From: Peromyscus leucopus
Taxonomy: Eukaryota > Chordata > Mammalia > Rodentia > Cricetidae
Assembly: GCF_004664715.2 (NCBI RefSeq)
Contig: NC_051075.1
Span: 31,206,504 to 31,270,503 of the forward strand
Length of the DNA: 64,000 bases
Direction: 5' to 3'
The notes under the pieces were generated by a model that worked only from the letters and a program-made list of their open reading frames with translations, was not told where the DNA came from and did not search any database. Below are positions 41,655-53,302 of the stretch, in pieces. Every line of letters begins with the position of its first letter. The stretch's first letter is position 1. Both the position numbers and the translations under genes were made by a program.

Positions 41655-42339
41655 AGGCAAAAATAGTCTAAAACTCACCATTCCCTTGGTTAGATATGAG
41701 ATTTGCAGAGGATGAAAAATATGAACAAGGAAGTCTCATGTATTGTAGTCCCATGAATTCTGCCTGTGGGAAAACAGGCTGATGATCAAGGAAAGCAATT
41801 ATGTCCCTACACCCAAGGTTAGACCTGAGTTTTTTGGTCATGTAACTTACAGAATCAATCACAGACCTTGGTAAGAACCTTGAAAAAACAAAGTTGTGAA
41901 AGAAAATGACCCTGTTGGGTGTAAAAATAAGAAATAGATGGTTAGCTGAGCACTTTTTTAAAGTTTTTCAGAAGTGAAAGTAAGATAGGAATCTGCTACA
42001 TGAAACCACAAAACATCTGCCTGCCAGTACAATGGGAACCAACTGGCTGAAATATACTTAGCTTGCCTAAAACTTTGTTAATCAACTATGAAAGAATCAT
42101 TACTTTGAGGTGAAGATATTATGGTGGGAAACTTAATACAAAGGAAAATGTTTAACTACTTGTGGGCTTCTAAGAAAAACATTGACCTTGTGATCTTAAT
42201 GTTTTCTTTCTTATGTAAAGATTTTAATTTGTTTTTTGAAAATAAGTAACTTGTGGTTATGAGGTAATCCTTTCTTGCATAGAAATATTTGGCTTAATAG
42301 GTATAAAACAGATAAGAGAAAAAAACTTAAATGGAAAGA
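41655..42339. other. no gene; unclassified
   Basis: Nothing recognised with confidence. Confidence 0.35.
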
Positions 42340-42590
42340 TAGAGAAGGAAAACATCAGGAAAGTTGTAAAAGGACAAAAATCAGGAAAGATGTAGCAGGA
42401 AAACATCAGGGAAGGAGAATAACTGGGAAGAAGAAGAAAAAGGTGGAGGTGGAGGAGGAGGAGGAGGAGGAGGAGGAGGAGGAGGAGGAGGAGGAGGAGA
42501 AGAAGAAGAAGAAGAAGAAGAAGAAGAAGAAGAAGAAGAAGAAGAAGAAGAAGAAGAAGAAGGAAAACATCAGAGTAAAAGAACTTATCA
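42340..42590. repeat. GGAAAACATCAGG repeat block with (GGA)n(GAA)n expansion
   Basis: Several GGAAAACATCAGG-type motifs (about 42347, 42399 and 42562) surround (GGA)n (about 42442-42498) and (GAA)n (about 42499-42561). The reverse complement of the same block, without the expansion, lies at 49500-49660. About 42420-42565 is almost purely purine. Confidence 0.9.
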
Positions 42591-43100
42591 TCACTCCATA
42601 AACGTGCGATTAAAAAAACAAAAAACTTTAAAATTCACTAGGACATGTCCTTGGTGCTCACAGTGGTAATTTCCTTTCCCTCAGTTAACCCACTCTATTT
42701 GTAGTAATGCTTCACTACAGTTCCAACGACTGGGCTTCATTGTAGGCACCATTGCACCACCAGCAGCGGCCAGCAAAATGTTTGGCATGTGAACTTGAAC
42801 TTCACCATTACCTGATGAGTGAAACAGCAAATGCTGTATGTTTCACTCATACTAGACTATCAATTCGGGTACTAGGACAGTGAACACAACATTATTTCCT
42901 AGGGGACTTAGCACTATGTCCTGCATATTTATTTTCTAAATTCTTGTGAAAAATAAAAAAAAAAAAAAACCACATTGACTTTTGTTTGAATTTCTCAAAT
43001 TTTGGTAAAATGCTAACTCTTTTTACTATGATAACTTTTTTTACTAAGTGTTTTATTTGTTATCATGAAATATTATATATCTTCAAGTTAAAAAAATTAA
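42591..43100. other. no gene; unclassified
   Basis: No recognised features apart from an A-run near 42957-42970. Confidence 0.35.
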
Positions 43101-43650
43101 TGAGTCATTTTGGGGGATATCAGAAGACAAGAACACTGAAAGAAATGTAGACACACGGCTCATGAGACCTCTTAGAGGAAGAATGACTCCATCAAAAATA
43201 GGCTGGAGACTATTACGCTGAGAAATATGGATGAATTTTGCACATGTCTTGAAAAACAAGAATGGAGTTGAATTTAAGGGACTGGACTAATTTCTTTGGT
43301 GGAGGAAATTCCATGACAGCATGATGTTCCGGCTATGGCATGGCTACAGCTCACTGCTCTTACTCAGCTCCACAATGAAGAAAAGAAAAGAAATCCACGA
43401 GAAATGCCAAGTTTCAAAAGGTGTTAATGAGTTTAAAACTCCACACAAAAAGGATGAAGAAGCCAAAGCTGCTATAATTGCAATGAAAAACCCCACTCTT
43501 CTCACTAGGACAAGAGGAAAGAGCCCCTTAAAGTACAACTCCATTCATCAGAGAATTGGTGAAGATGAATGAAAAATGAATGAGCTTAGAATACTATTTT
43601 CCCCTTGATTTTGTTATGGATAAATAAATTCAGCTTCTGTGCATTAAAGT
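43101..43650 (+). pseudogene. unrecognised processed-pseudogene-like or repeat sequence
   Basis: An 83-codon frame (43321-43572) is lysine-rich (TMKKRKEIHEKCQ, TPHKKDEEAKAA). It is preceded by more A/G-rich coding-like sequence in other frames and followed by TGGATAAATAAATTCAGC, a possible polyadenylation-signal region. No intron or domain is apparent and I do not recognise the protein. It may be a decayed retrocopy or part of a retroelement. Confidence 0.25.
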
Positions 43651-43699
43651 TGCAAGAACCATTTTTATTGCATTGTGAAAAAATTTAACATGTGTTATT

Positions 43700-44035
43700 C
43701 TATTCTGGGATATTTGTACACTGTGCAAAGGTGTATTGTTGTAATTGGTGTAATAAAAAGTTGAACAGCCAATAGCTAGGCAGGACATATAGGCAGAATT
43801 TCTGGGCAGGGAAAGGAAATACGAAGAAGAATCTAGGCTAGCAGGGGAGACTCCAGGAGTAATGGAGAGGAAACAGGAGATGCAAGATAGAAGAGAGGTA
43901 GCACCACATGATGGAATTTAGATTAATATAAATGGCTTAATTTAAGTTATAAGAGCTAGTAGGACAAGCCTAAGATAAGGCTGAGCTTTCATAAGTAATT
44001 AAGAAATACATTTGTCAAATTGATCCACTTAGAAA
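43700..44035 (+). mobile_element. LTR, plus strand (same family as 57727-58259)
   Basis: TGGGATATTTGTACACTGTGC, AACAGCCAATAGCTAGGCAGG, GGAGACTCCAGGAG and GGCTTAATTTAAGTTATAAG follow the order seen at 57.7-58.2 kb. Ends are approximate. Confidence 0.75.
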
Positions 44036-46184
44036 ATGTTGGGCTTTTGTTCATTTGTTTGTTTTGTTTTTTTCATTTTTTTCTGGAGTTTCTATAACCA
44101 GATTTTCCTTCTGATTGAAACTAAAGCAAATAATTGGATTATCATGATTGCTAACAAATAATTCACTGTTGTACATGATGGGTGTTTTTTAAATTTATTT
44201 TATAATTTTTTTTTACTTTTGAAATTCAAATTCATATGAAAGGAGAAAGCTTGAACCAAGAGTATGGAAGGGGTTTTCTATCTAGAAGTTGATAGAACAG
44301 ATTCAGTCACAGGTGAATTTAGCAGTGGTCAAGAGGACAGGGCACATCTCAAGTTCTCAGCAGAACTTTATAGAGTCCTCCTCATTATACTGTTGGCAGG
44401 CATTAAATATGAAATTGTGACTGATCAGGAAATCTTATTCAGTAGCTTCAGAGAGCTACTGAATCCTGACACTTAATGTGTGTCTGGGCCAGAGTTCCAG
44501 GAAGGCGATCCTGTGATAAATAAGACAATAAGTGAGACATATTTCAAGCTCTTTCCAGTAATTCTCGTTAGGCTCTGATCACAGTATTATAGGGTTTTGT
44601 AGCCCAAAGTTAGAAATTCTTTCACATTCCTTCTCCAAACCAGTTTTACAAATGAAAGAATCTTATTATCAGGTTTGCAATAGCAATGTTACCACATCTA
44701 AACACAAAGTTTCTTAGGGACAAGTTATTTTCCCATGATCAGTGACTTAAGAAAGGAAAAAAAAAAAATGTTCATTTTAGTTGACCTTCTGAGGTTCCTG
44801 TTTATCAGGGTGAGGAATCTTGGTGGCAACAAATAGAGGGGCTGTCACATGGCATCTAAAGACAGGAGGGAGAGATCAGTGAATGCTGGTGCTCATCGCC
44901 CTTTCTTCCTTTTGTCAAGGACCCTAGCAAAAAGACGAATGTGGGATATATATCCCTGACACATGGAATAAGAATTATTTTAGGTGGGCCTAAAAAAGTT
45001 TATGTTTGTGACTACATAAGGCTATGCATATGTGCTATCCCGTGGGAATGGCAGAGAATAATACTACCATGTATGCCTACCCCATTACAATTCAATTTAA
45101 ATCACTTAATCACAACTTTTGAAAAACAGATGCTTACATGCATAGATTATGAAACAAAAATTGATAATGAAGATTATCTTTTTGCTGCTCCCTTGCTAGA
45201 TATAGTGTTTCACTCCATGCTACATAACCATATCTCCATAAATTTCATCTCTACCAGAAAGCAAGGCTGAAAGAATTTCATGTGTGTTTAAGACTATATC
45301 GGTGAGAGTTATATTAGGGGACAGAAATCACATACTGACTTGGACATAAAAGTTTAGAATAAAGTATTATATTATGTTAATATTATTTTTTGTAATAATA
45401 ATAATTTGGTGAAATATATTTCACCAATGTAAAGTCTTAAACAATAGAAATTTATTTTTGTAAATTTGTGGATGTCAAACATCTGAAATTCATTTTCCTC
45501 TGCCTTTGTAAAGGAAGTGGAAGTCTGGTTCCTTTTGAGATCTTGAGGGCACAGCTGGTATCTTGCATTATTTAGAATCTGGTTGTTGCCAGTCTTCTTT
45601 GATTTGTGGCCCTATTACTGTAATTTCTGTTTTTATTGCTACATTTTCTTCTCTTTGAAATGTAAGGTTTCCCTAGTCTTCTGCTTATAAAATAAAGCAG
45701 TTTACTTGGCAGATATATACCAGAATGAAAAACAAAAATGTCTCACAAGATGCAAACTTTCTGGGAGTCTTACATTTCCCAACCTGAAGGACGGGAGTAG
45801 CTTTTGGTGGTCAGAGGGCTTCATGATGGCATTGCTGCTTAGTTGCCTAAGAAGGGTCTAACAGAAGGTGGTTGTGCTTTCTGCTGTGATATACACTCTG
45901 TGAAGACACAGTAAGGGTAAGGCAGGTGCCAGAATGTTGAAGGTCTCAGGAGAAGCAAAGCAGGGGCTCAAGCAGTGCACGTGGTTTGCTAGAATATATT
46001 ATGTCCTTTAATTTTAACGCTGCTGCCTGCTATGACTACATTATGGTTTTTCATCCTATTGTCCAATTTATCCATGTCCATACCTCTATTTACAAATTAC
46101 ATATAGTGATTTTACAACAATAACACAGTCTCTTTCTGTTTCTCTTTGCCTGTCTATATCTCTGTCTTTGTCTTTGTCCCCATT

Positions 46185-46196
<12 letters not shown>
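44036..46196. other. no gene; unclassified
   Basis: AT-rich DNA with short frames only. I see no repeat family that I can name. Confidence 0.4.
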
Positions 46197-46226
<30 letters not shown>

Positions 46227-46241
46227 ACATACACACACACA

Positions 46242-46280
<39 letters not shown>

Positions 46281-46314
46281 ACGGGGACACACACACACAC
46301 ACACACACACACAT
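46197..46314. repeat. compound (TC)n(AC)n microsatellite
   Basis: A TCTG/TC run (about 46186-46227) followed by interrupted (AC)n to 46313. Confidence 0.96.
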
Positions 46315-47668
46315 CTTTTTCTTGTTCCTCAACACTCAATATAATAACTAATATACTTAGGAAATTCCACATATAATTTTGTAATCAGTAACAAATCATT
46401 GGTATCCACATATTTAAGTAGACATACCCAATACCTATGTGAATGACTATAGCACTGAAGTAAGAACACAATGCAACTGAAGAATGTGCCTGACTGAATT
46501 TAACCTACCGATTTGGGGGAGCAGTTTGACTGAAGATGTTAGGAAACACAGTAGAAATGACTCATCAATCAATTGTACCTACTTCCTTTTAAAGCAGAGG
46601 AATAGGAGCACTTTTCCTATCTTTGCTCAGCTTTAGATTTTTCTGGTTAGCTTATAAAGATTATCAATATTTCTCACATTTCTCTAAGATATGAATATGG
46701 TTTTGGATTACTGGTCATATGATTTTAAATATCATTTCATTCACACTTAGTTTGCTATCCTTCTCTACTAATCATCTCTATGAGAAGAAACCACAGTGCA
46801 TGTCTGTATTTAAACTCTATTTCCAAAATAGTACTTTCAATTAATTTATACATAATGACCTAATTTGAAAGTTTAGTATTATCCTCTGAATGTACTTTAA
46901 AAAGATGGTACAACTGGTTTTTACTTCTCGATATGATTCACTTTGTCCAAACTGAGACTGTCCAAATGAACATTGATACAGCTCCAGTTTGATTTGTTTT
47001 TCAGTTTATTTTTGTTGTTTCCTTTTTTTACCTCCTTCACTCAACTTGAATGGTTCTCTACACTTTTTCATTTTTATTAATTATCTTTCTGGATGATAAT
47101 AAAAAAATTTCTTTTAAACATAGTTTCTTCAGTAAATAAAAATGAATATCTTCCCATGAAACAAAATGTTAACTCAAACAGAAGACTATTTCTGATGAAG
47201 ACATAACACATTCTTGAAGATTTACACTCAGATGCATACCATCACACCTGAGCTGAGGACTTAATGCCTTGCTACACATATGTAATAACTGCATGATTTA
47301 AGAGCAGTGGATGCATACAAGCCAAAATTAGGGCTTTCATTGTTTCTGTCCTGTGAACCACAATTCTTGAGAGATTCATATCACTTATAAATGTAGAGAA
47401 TATAGACTTACTTACATGCATAGTAGAATTACCTATAAGCATACATATTAACAACTTGGTAGCCTGTTAAATACATGCAGATTTATAAAAAAGAATATGA
47501 GATTTCAGTAGGGCCTCTCTGATTTGGAAATATTTATAGGAACACACTTCAAACTATAGGTTGCTTTTTCCTTTTTATTGTTTGTCTTTCACCACTTTCT
47601 GGGCACTCCATCTTGATTCCAAAGTATAATACTTCAGTGTATTTCCCATTCTTTCATATTAATTTTCA
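46315..47668. other. no gene; unclassified
   Basis: Nothing recognised with confidence. Confidence 0.4.
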
Positions 47669-47678
47669 CACACACATA

Positions 47679-47738
<60 letters not shown>
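47669..47738. repeat. compound (CA)n(GA)n microsatellite
   Basis: (CA)n about 47669-47696 followed by (GA)n to 47738. Confidence 0.96.
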
Positions 47739-47741
<3 letters not shown>

Positions 47742-48344
47742 CCCATCCTGCCCACCTATCACTTAAAGAATCAACTAGATAGTATTCATCTTACAGATCT
47801 GGAGTCCAGTTAGAAATTGTCATAGTGGAAAACATGAACTCAGATTTCAACAGAGAAATCATGAGTTATTTTCCCATCTTTGTAATTGTTTAGTGATTTT
47901 GCTTCTGCTTTAATCTGATGGTCTACCTGAGCAACAGTGCTTGAAATATCTCATTTTGTGTGACATGGAAATTTAATTCTACAGTGCTTCCTGTACATGG
48001 TTGAATAATTTTTATCACTCTGTACAAGTATAAAATTACTTTGAGATATTTGAAAGAGTAACACTAAAAAAGCTTCAGTTTTCATACACAGTATGTTATT
48101 TCAAAATCACTGTATATTTGCTTGTTAGTTTGTTTTCAATTGCTGGGCAAAAATGTATGGTTAAATGGTGTTACAATTTTATTCTCTTTGAAATTTTAGC
48201 TGAAACTGCAAATGAAATTACAGAGGATATAAATACCAATCAATTATTATATAGATAGTTTAAAAGCTGTACACTTTTATGTTTTGTTTCTTTGGGGGTA
48301 ATCCTTCTATGTAGTCAACTGTATTTCCAGAAAAATTAATATCT
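47739..48344. other. no gene; unclassified
   Basis: Nothing recognised with confidence. Confidence 0.35.
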
Positions 48345-48546
48345 AAGAATTGCAGGATACCGGGTGGTGGTGGCGCATGCCTTTAATCCCAGCACTCAGG
48401 AGGCAGAGGCAGGCGGATCTCTGTGTGTTCGAGGCCTGCCTGCACTACCAAGTGAATTCCAGGAAAGGCGCAAAGCTACACGAAGAAACCCTGTCTTGAA
48501 AAACCAAAACCAAAAAAAAAAAAAAAAAAAAAAAGAATTGCAGGAT
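48345..48546 (+). mobile_element. B1 SINE with 14-bp target duplication
   Basis: The B1 body (48359-48510: GGTGGTGGCGCATGCC, TTTAATCCCAGCACTCAGG, AATTCCAGGAAAGGCGCAAAG) and an A-run are flanked by AAGAATTGCAGGAT at 48345-48358 and 48533-48546. The duplication is perfect, so the insertion is young. It interrupts the 3' end of the minus-strand L1. Confidence 0.95.
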
Positions 48547-49480
48547 GGAATACAGTCAGGCCCAATCCCATACATTTTTTTCTGCAGGTGCTGTATGTTC
48601 ATTAGTGCAGAACCTATGTCATGTCCAGAGGACACACCATTTTTCAGCACTCTTCCACATCCTCTGGATGATACATTCTCTCCAGTGTCATTTTTATGAT
48701 GTTCCCTGAACCGTGAGGTGTGATACATATGTCACAGTTAGGGCTATGCGTTCGCCATGAACTGAACTCCATTGAATAAATAAGCTTCTCTGACAAAGAG
48801 GAAGCAGCACTGAACTATGTGCAAAAACATACGTATTTGGAAGGCAACTTGACAACAGGCCTTTTAGAAAAAGAGCAGTAATAAGTTCTTCCTTAGTGCA
48901 TAGGACTTTCCTAAAGACAGGCTCTTGAGTTTGTACTAAACTTGAATTCCTTCCTGTTGAGCATGCTTTCAATTCAATTAGAAATTAGTCTGGCAGCCCC
49001 TACCCTCAAAATAGTCATGGCCGCTATTATACCAGAGGCTCTTTTAGCCAGTCAAGTTGGAGTTACAGCTCTGGGATCCAGCTCTGGGTACTTTTACTGT
49101 CTTTCCCTCCCCAACAGCTTTCCTGGAATCTCTTTGCATTATAAAATCCACCCAGCATGAGGAAGCTTCAGCTCATTTCCAGGGGGATTTCCCTGTGTCT
49201 TTTGACTAAAGAGGGTGGTGTTTTGTGTAGTCAGTTCCTACCATCCACCTCTGGTAAACAATCAATATCATGATTATTTTGTACGTCCTTGATCAACAAC
49301 TCATGGAAAGAAATCTCATAATTGGTACTAGAGTTTACATTTAATATGATATGACTTCTGCTTGCTGAAAGGCCAGCTTTCAACAGTTTCAGAGAAACTG
49401 GAGTGGAGTGTGGCATTGGCACACCTCTATACACACACAGGAGACTTCTGAGGGCCAAAGCTTAATTCTTCATTTTATTT
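48547..49480 (-). mobile_element. L1 3' UTR (minus strand)
   Basis: Reversed 3' UTR phrases: GTGCAGAACCTATGTCATG, AGCACTCTTCCACATCC, AAGCTTCTCTGACAAAGAGG, AGTAATAAGTTCTTCCTTAG and CAATTAGAAATTAGTCTGGC. It is the downstream end of the L1 that continues to 51470. Confidence 0.75.
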
Positions 49481-49489
49481 TTAGTTCTA

Positions 49490-49665
49490 CTGGCTGTTTC
49501 TACTCTGTTCTTTCTCTGGTGTGTTCTTTTACCCTGATGTTTTCCTTCTTCTTCCCAGTTGTTCTCCTTCTACATCTTCCCTGATGTTTTCCTGCTACAT
49601 CTTTCCTGATTTTTGTCCTTTTACAACTTTCCAGATGTTTTCCTAAGAAACCAACAAATGTATAT
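49490..49665 (-). repeat. CCTGATGTTTTCC repeat block between L1 3' UTR and ORF1
   Basis: Reverse complement of the block at 42340-42590: three copies of the TGATGTTTTCCT motif (about 49537, 49582 and 49635) with the same intervening GCTACATCTTTCCTGATTTT and GTCCTTTTACAACTTTCC, but only a short CTTCTTC where the other copy has its expansion. Confidence 0.85.
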
Positions 49666-49699
49666 AATCATACAATATTTAATTGTCATGAAATATCTT

Positions 49700-50560
49700 G
49701 TCTTCTCTTCTATTGTGATTGAAAGTTTTGTTGGGTATATTAGTCTGGGCTGAGATCTGTGGTCTCTCAGAGTCTTAGGATTTCTGGACAGGTCCTTCTG
49801 GCTTGTAGTCTTCATTGAGAAGTCTGGTTTAATTCTTATAGATTTGTCTTTATATATTACTTGGTCTTTTTCCTTTGCAGCTTTTAATATTCTTTCTTTG
49901 TTTTGTGTGTTTAGTGTTTTATTATGTGATATGAGGACTTTCTTTTCTGATCCAATCTGCTTGGTGTTCAGTAAGTTTTTTGTACCTTTATAAACATGTC
50001 CTTCTTTAAGATAGGGAATTATCTTCTATGATTTTGTTAAATGTACTTTCTGGGTTTTTGAGCTAGAATTTATTTCCTCTATTCGTATTATTTTTAGGTT
50101 TCATCTTTTCCTAGTGTCTTAGAGTCCCTTGATATTTTATGTGAGGAGATTTTAGCTTTAACATTTTCTTTGACTGTTGAGTGTTTTTCATCTGTTGTAT
50201 CTTCTACAACTGAGATTCTCTCTTCCATCTCATGCATTCTGTTAATGATGCTTGTATCTGTAGTTCTTGTTTGCTTAATGAATTCCTTCAGTTTGTATTT
50301 TCTTTATTGCTTCTATTTTGTCTAAACCTGTTTGGTTTTTTTTTTTTTCTTGACTGTCTTGGCATTCTTAAAGGGATTTGTTGATTTCATCCAATTTTTT
50401 GGCTGTCTTTTCCTCTATTTCTTTAAGGGATTTATTAATTTCCCCTTTAAGGACTTGTGTCATCATCATCAAGTGAGTTTTAAGGTTGTTTTCTTGTGCT
50501 TCCACTGTGTTGGAATATTCAGGTCTTGCTATATTAGGATGGCTGGGCTCTGGTAGTGAC
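49700..50560 (-). pseudogene. L1 ORF1 (decayed)
   Basis: On the minus strand the coiled-coil part (about 50350-50470) reads as heptad-like, lysine/glutamate-rich INKSL, KEIEEKTAKKLDEINKSL. The RRM/C-terminal part follows toward 49700 (reversed phrases CCAATCTGCTTGG, TGGTCTCTCAGAGTC, ATTAGTCTGGGCTGAG). L1 ORF1p is the trimeric RNA-binding protein of L1. The frame has stops and is not functional. Confidence 0.8.
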
Positions 50561-50769
50561 CTATTTCCTGTTCTTTGTGTTCTTACACTTATATTTAGGC
50601 ATTTGGATTTGAAGTGATTATATATCTAAGTGCCAGTTTCTGGATTTGTCTTTGTTGGGTGAATGTTTTCTTCCTTAGTTTCTATTTCCTCTCTGATCTT
50701 CTGGATCGTCTGGCCTGAGATTAAGTAAAGGGACTGTGAGTAGAGGCCTATGTAAGAGATTGGACTTCT

Positions 50770-51470
50770 AATATCCTGGATGACCTCTGGTCCAGAAGAA
50801 AGTTACTACCCAGGTTTGGGGTTAAGTTCTAACTATGGATATGCATGGCCTCTGATCTGGCTGGGTATCTTGTGGGGTTCAAATGCTGGCCTGGCCTCTG
50901 GTGGAGGAGGAGTCTTCTGCCTGGTTTTCAGGCAGTTGGCCTGGTCTCTGGGGTTCAGGATTCTGGCCTGGCCTCTGATGGGGTGGAAGGTTTCAGCCAT
51001 AGATGTGTCAGGGATATGTTGATGAGGAGAGGAGGCACAGTTGGAGTTATAGTGAGTATGGTTGGGTGGGTTAGGGCAGCCTACTGTGGTTTAGGATGCT
51101 GGTCTGATCTTTAGGGGAAAAGAAGGTTTCCTCCAGAAGTATGGGCCAGGATATGTTGACAAGGACAGAAAGAGAAGTTGGGATTATGTTGGGAAAGCAG
51201 GGGGGAGGTGGAAGTCTTACCTGGGGTTACGGATGCCTGCTTTGCCTCTGCTGTAGTGTAAGGATTCTGCCAGAGGTGTGGGCAGGGATTAGGTGGCAAC
51301 GAGAGGAGGGGAACTTGAGGTTATGCTGGGTGGGCTGGCAAATGTTGAGTCGGGTGGTGACTAATTTGACTTTCAGGAAGCTGGCCTGGCCTCTGAGGGG
51401 ATGTGAGGTTTACACCTAAAGTGAAGGCAGCAATAGAGTGGTAAAGAGTGGAAGGGCGTGTAGTCCAAGG
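50770..51470 (-). promoter_or_regulatory. L1 5' UTR with tandem monomers
   Basis: A GC-richer region upstream of ORF1 on the minus strand. CTGGCCTGGCCTCTG-type cores recur at about 50965, 51098, 51232 and 51380, spaced about 133, 134 and 148 bp, with GTGTGGGCAGGGAT-like and GGAGAGGAGG-like blocks between. Monomeric 5' UTRs act as L1 promoters in rodents. The array ends near 51470. Confidence 0.75.
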
Positions 51471-52169
51471 TTTATACAAGTCCTAGCTTCAGACATTGAA
51501 AGAATCATAGCTTAAAAGGTGCTACTATTAAACTGATGAGTTGATTGCTCACAAGTTCTTAATTTATTTTTGTTTTGTAAATTCCACAGCCTTTTCAATT
51601 TCCAATGTGTTTTCTAATTTGTTTTGTGTTACTTAACAATTTCTTTAATTGTCCTCAAGTCAGACCCCTTGGTTGCCATTTTATCCTGAAACTTATTACA
51701 AGAATCCTTCATTAGTTATTTATGATGATCAGATGCCACATAGTGACCTTTATTATTCTAAATTCTATTATCATGGCTACGGAAAAGAGCCAAGGCTTGT
51801 AATAGATCTGGCAATGTGGCATACACAGTATGATTAACACTGAACTTCTGATTTCTTCTGATGCTCACTTCAGGGGACAAGTCCTTGTTTCATAAATACA
51901 GTGCTCTTTGGATCTCCATAAAACAGGGTCCCAAGTTTCAGAAATATATCCATATAGGGATGACCTATTTTCTAATACTTTGATCTGTTTTCCCTTCTGA
52001 TCTACTGCCATTTTACATTTCTTTTCCATTTAATATGATCAACTTTTATTTTCCAAATCACTATCTTGTTACCTTTTCTTCTTTTCTAATTTCCATTATT
52101 TACTGATCTTGTCAGAAACCACCCAATCAATTCAACAGTCAGAGTTTTCAGGGTTTCACTGAAAAAGAA
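51471..52169. other. no gene; unclassified
   Basis: Nothing recognised with confidence. Confidence 0.4.
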
Positions 52170-52302
52170 ATAATAGCTCTATGTATGTATTTATGTATGT
52201 ACATATGTATGAATGTATGTATATATGTATGTATGTGTGTATGTATCTATTTATCTATCATCTATCAACTTTTCTATTTATCTAGCTATCATCTATCATC
52301 TT
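52170..52302. repeat. (TATG)n / (ATCT)n tetranucleotide repeat
   Basis: Imperfect TATG units (about 52178-52245) followed by ATCT/ATC units (to about 52302). Confidence 0.9.
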
Positions 52303-52589
52303 TCTCCCTGAAGACATTGTATGGAATTGAGGCCAGGTATTTGGCTCAAAAAATAATATGCTTTTCTCATAAACCAAAGAACCTCAGTTTTGACACCCTG
52401 TCCCAAAATCAAAATGTGCTGGGAAGATGTATGTGGTGAGGAGGATTTTTGGATTTCACAGACCAGTCTAGATGGATTGGACTAATGAATACCATTTTCA
52501 GGGAAAGACCTTGACTAATAAGAAAAGGTACAGAACAACAGAGGAAAACACAGTCATCAGCTTCTTGCAACCACAATCAGGTGCACACA

Positions 52590-52591
<2 letters not shown>

Positions 52592-52634
<43 letters not shown>
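52592..52634. repeat. (CA)n microsatellite
   Basis: About 21 CA units. Confidence 0.97.
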
Positions 52635-52638
<4 letters not shown>

Positions 52639-53056
52639 ATACACACATAAAAAAATATAAGTAGTTAGCAGACATGCAATTATGGCAGTTAAGATATTGC
52701 AAGATATCTAGGTGTAAAGAAATCTGGTTATCTGTCAAAACTGTCTAGTTTAATTTCTGCCTGAGTCAAAAGGATTGAGAAGGGAATTTAATAATATGAA
52801 ATCCAATTTAAATTTGAGTCTGGAGGCAAAAGACTGATATTCTAGCTTGAAATAGACAAAGAGAAAAAATCTTGCTTTCTCAATCAGTGCCACATATGGA
52901 TGAACTGTGGTCTTATACAGCAGCATGGACAGATAAACCTCTTTGCCCTGGGCATAGTCATATTGGTTTTGATGAGTGTGAGTCCATGTCACTGAACCAA
53001 CTCCTTATGAGTTCTGGGAAAAAATATAGTTAGTAGGAAGAACAGGCTGACAGTTG
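52635..53056. other. no gene; unclassified
   Basis: Nothing recognised. Confidence 0.35.
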
Positions 53057-53058
53057 CA

Positions 53059-53127
<69 letters not shown>
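53057..53127. repeat. compound (CA)n(GA)n microsatellite
   Basis: (CA)n 53057-53077, then (GA)n to 53127. A separate (GA)n lies at 53255-53298. Confidence 0.97.
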
Positions 53128-53128
<1 letters not shown>

Positions 53129-53254
53129 ATATTTCAGTGTTGAAGTCTCCATTTATTCAAATTATTCTTTTGTGAATGTTCCCACTAGATGAAAATACCT
53201 ATAAAATTTACATTCATTTGGAGAGGTCTGTGTGGATAACCAAGCTCTCTCTAT

Positions 53255-53298
<44 letters not shown>
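53255..53298. repeat. (GA)n microsatellite
   Basis: About 21 GA units, 128 bp from the previous compound repeat. Confidence 0.96.
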
Positions 53299-53302
<4 letters not shown>

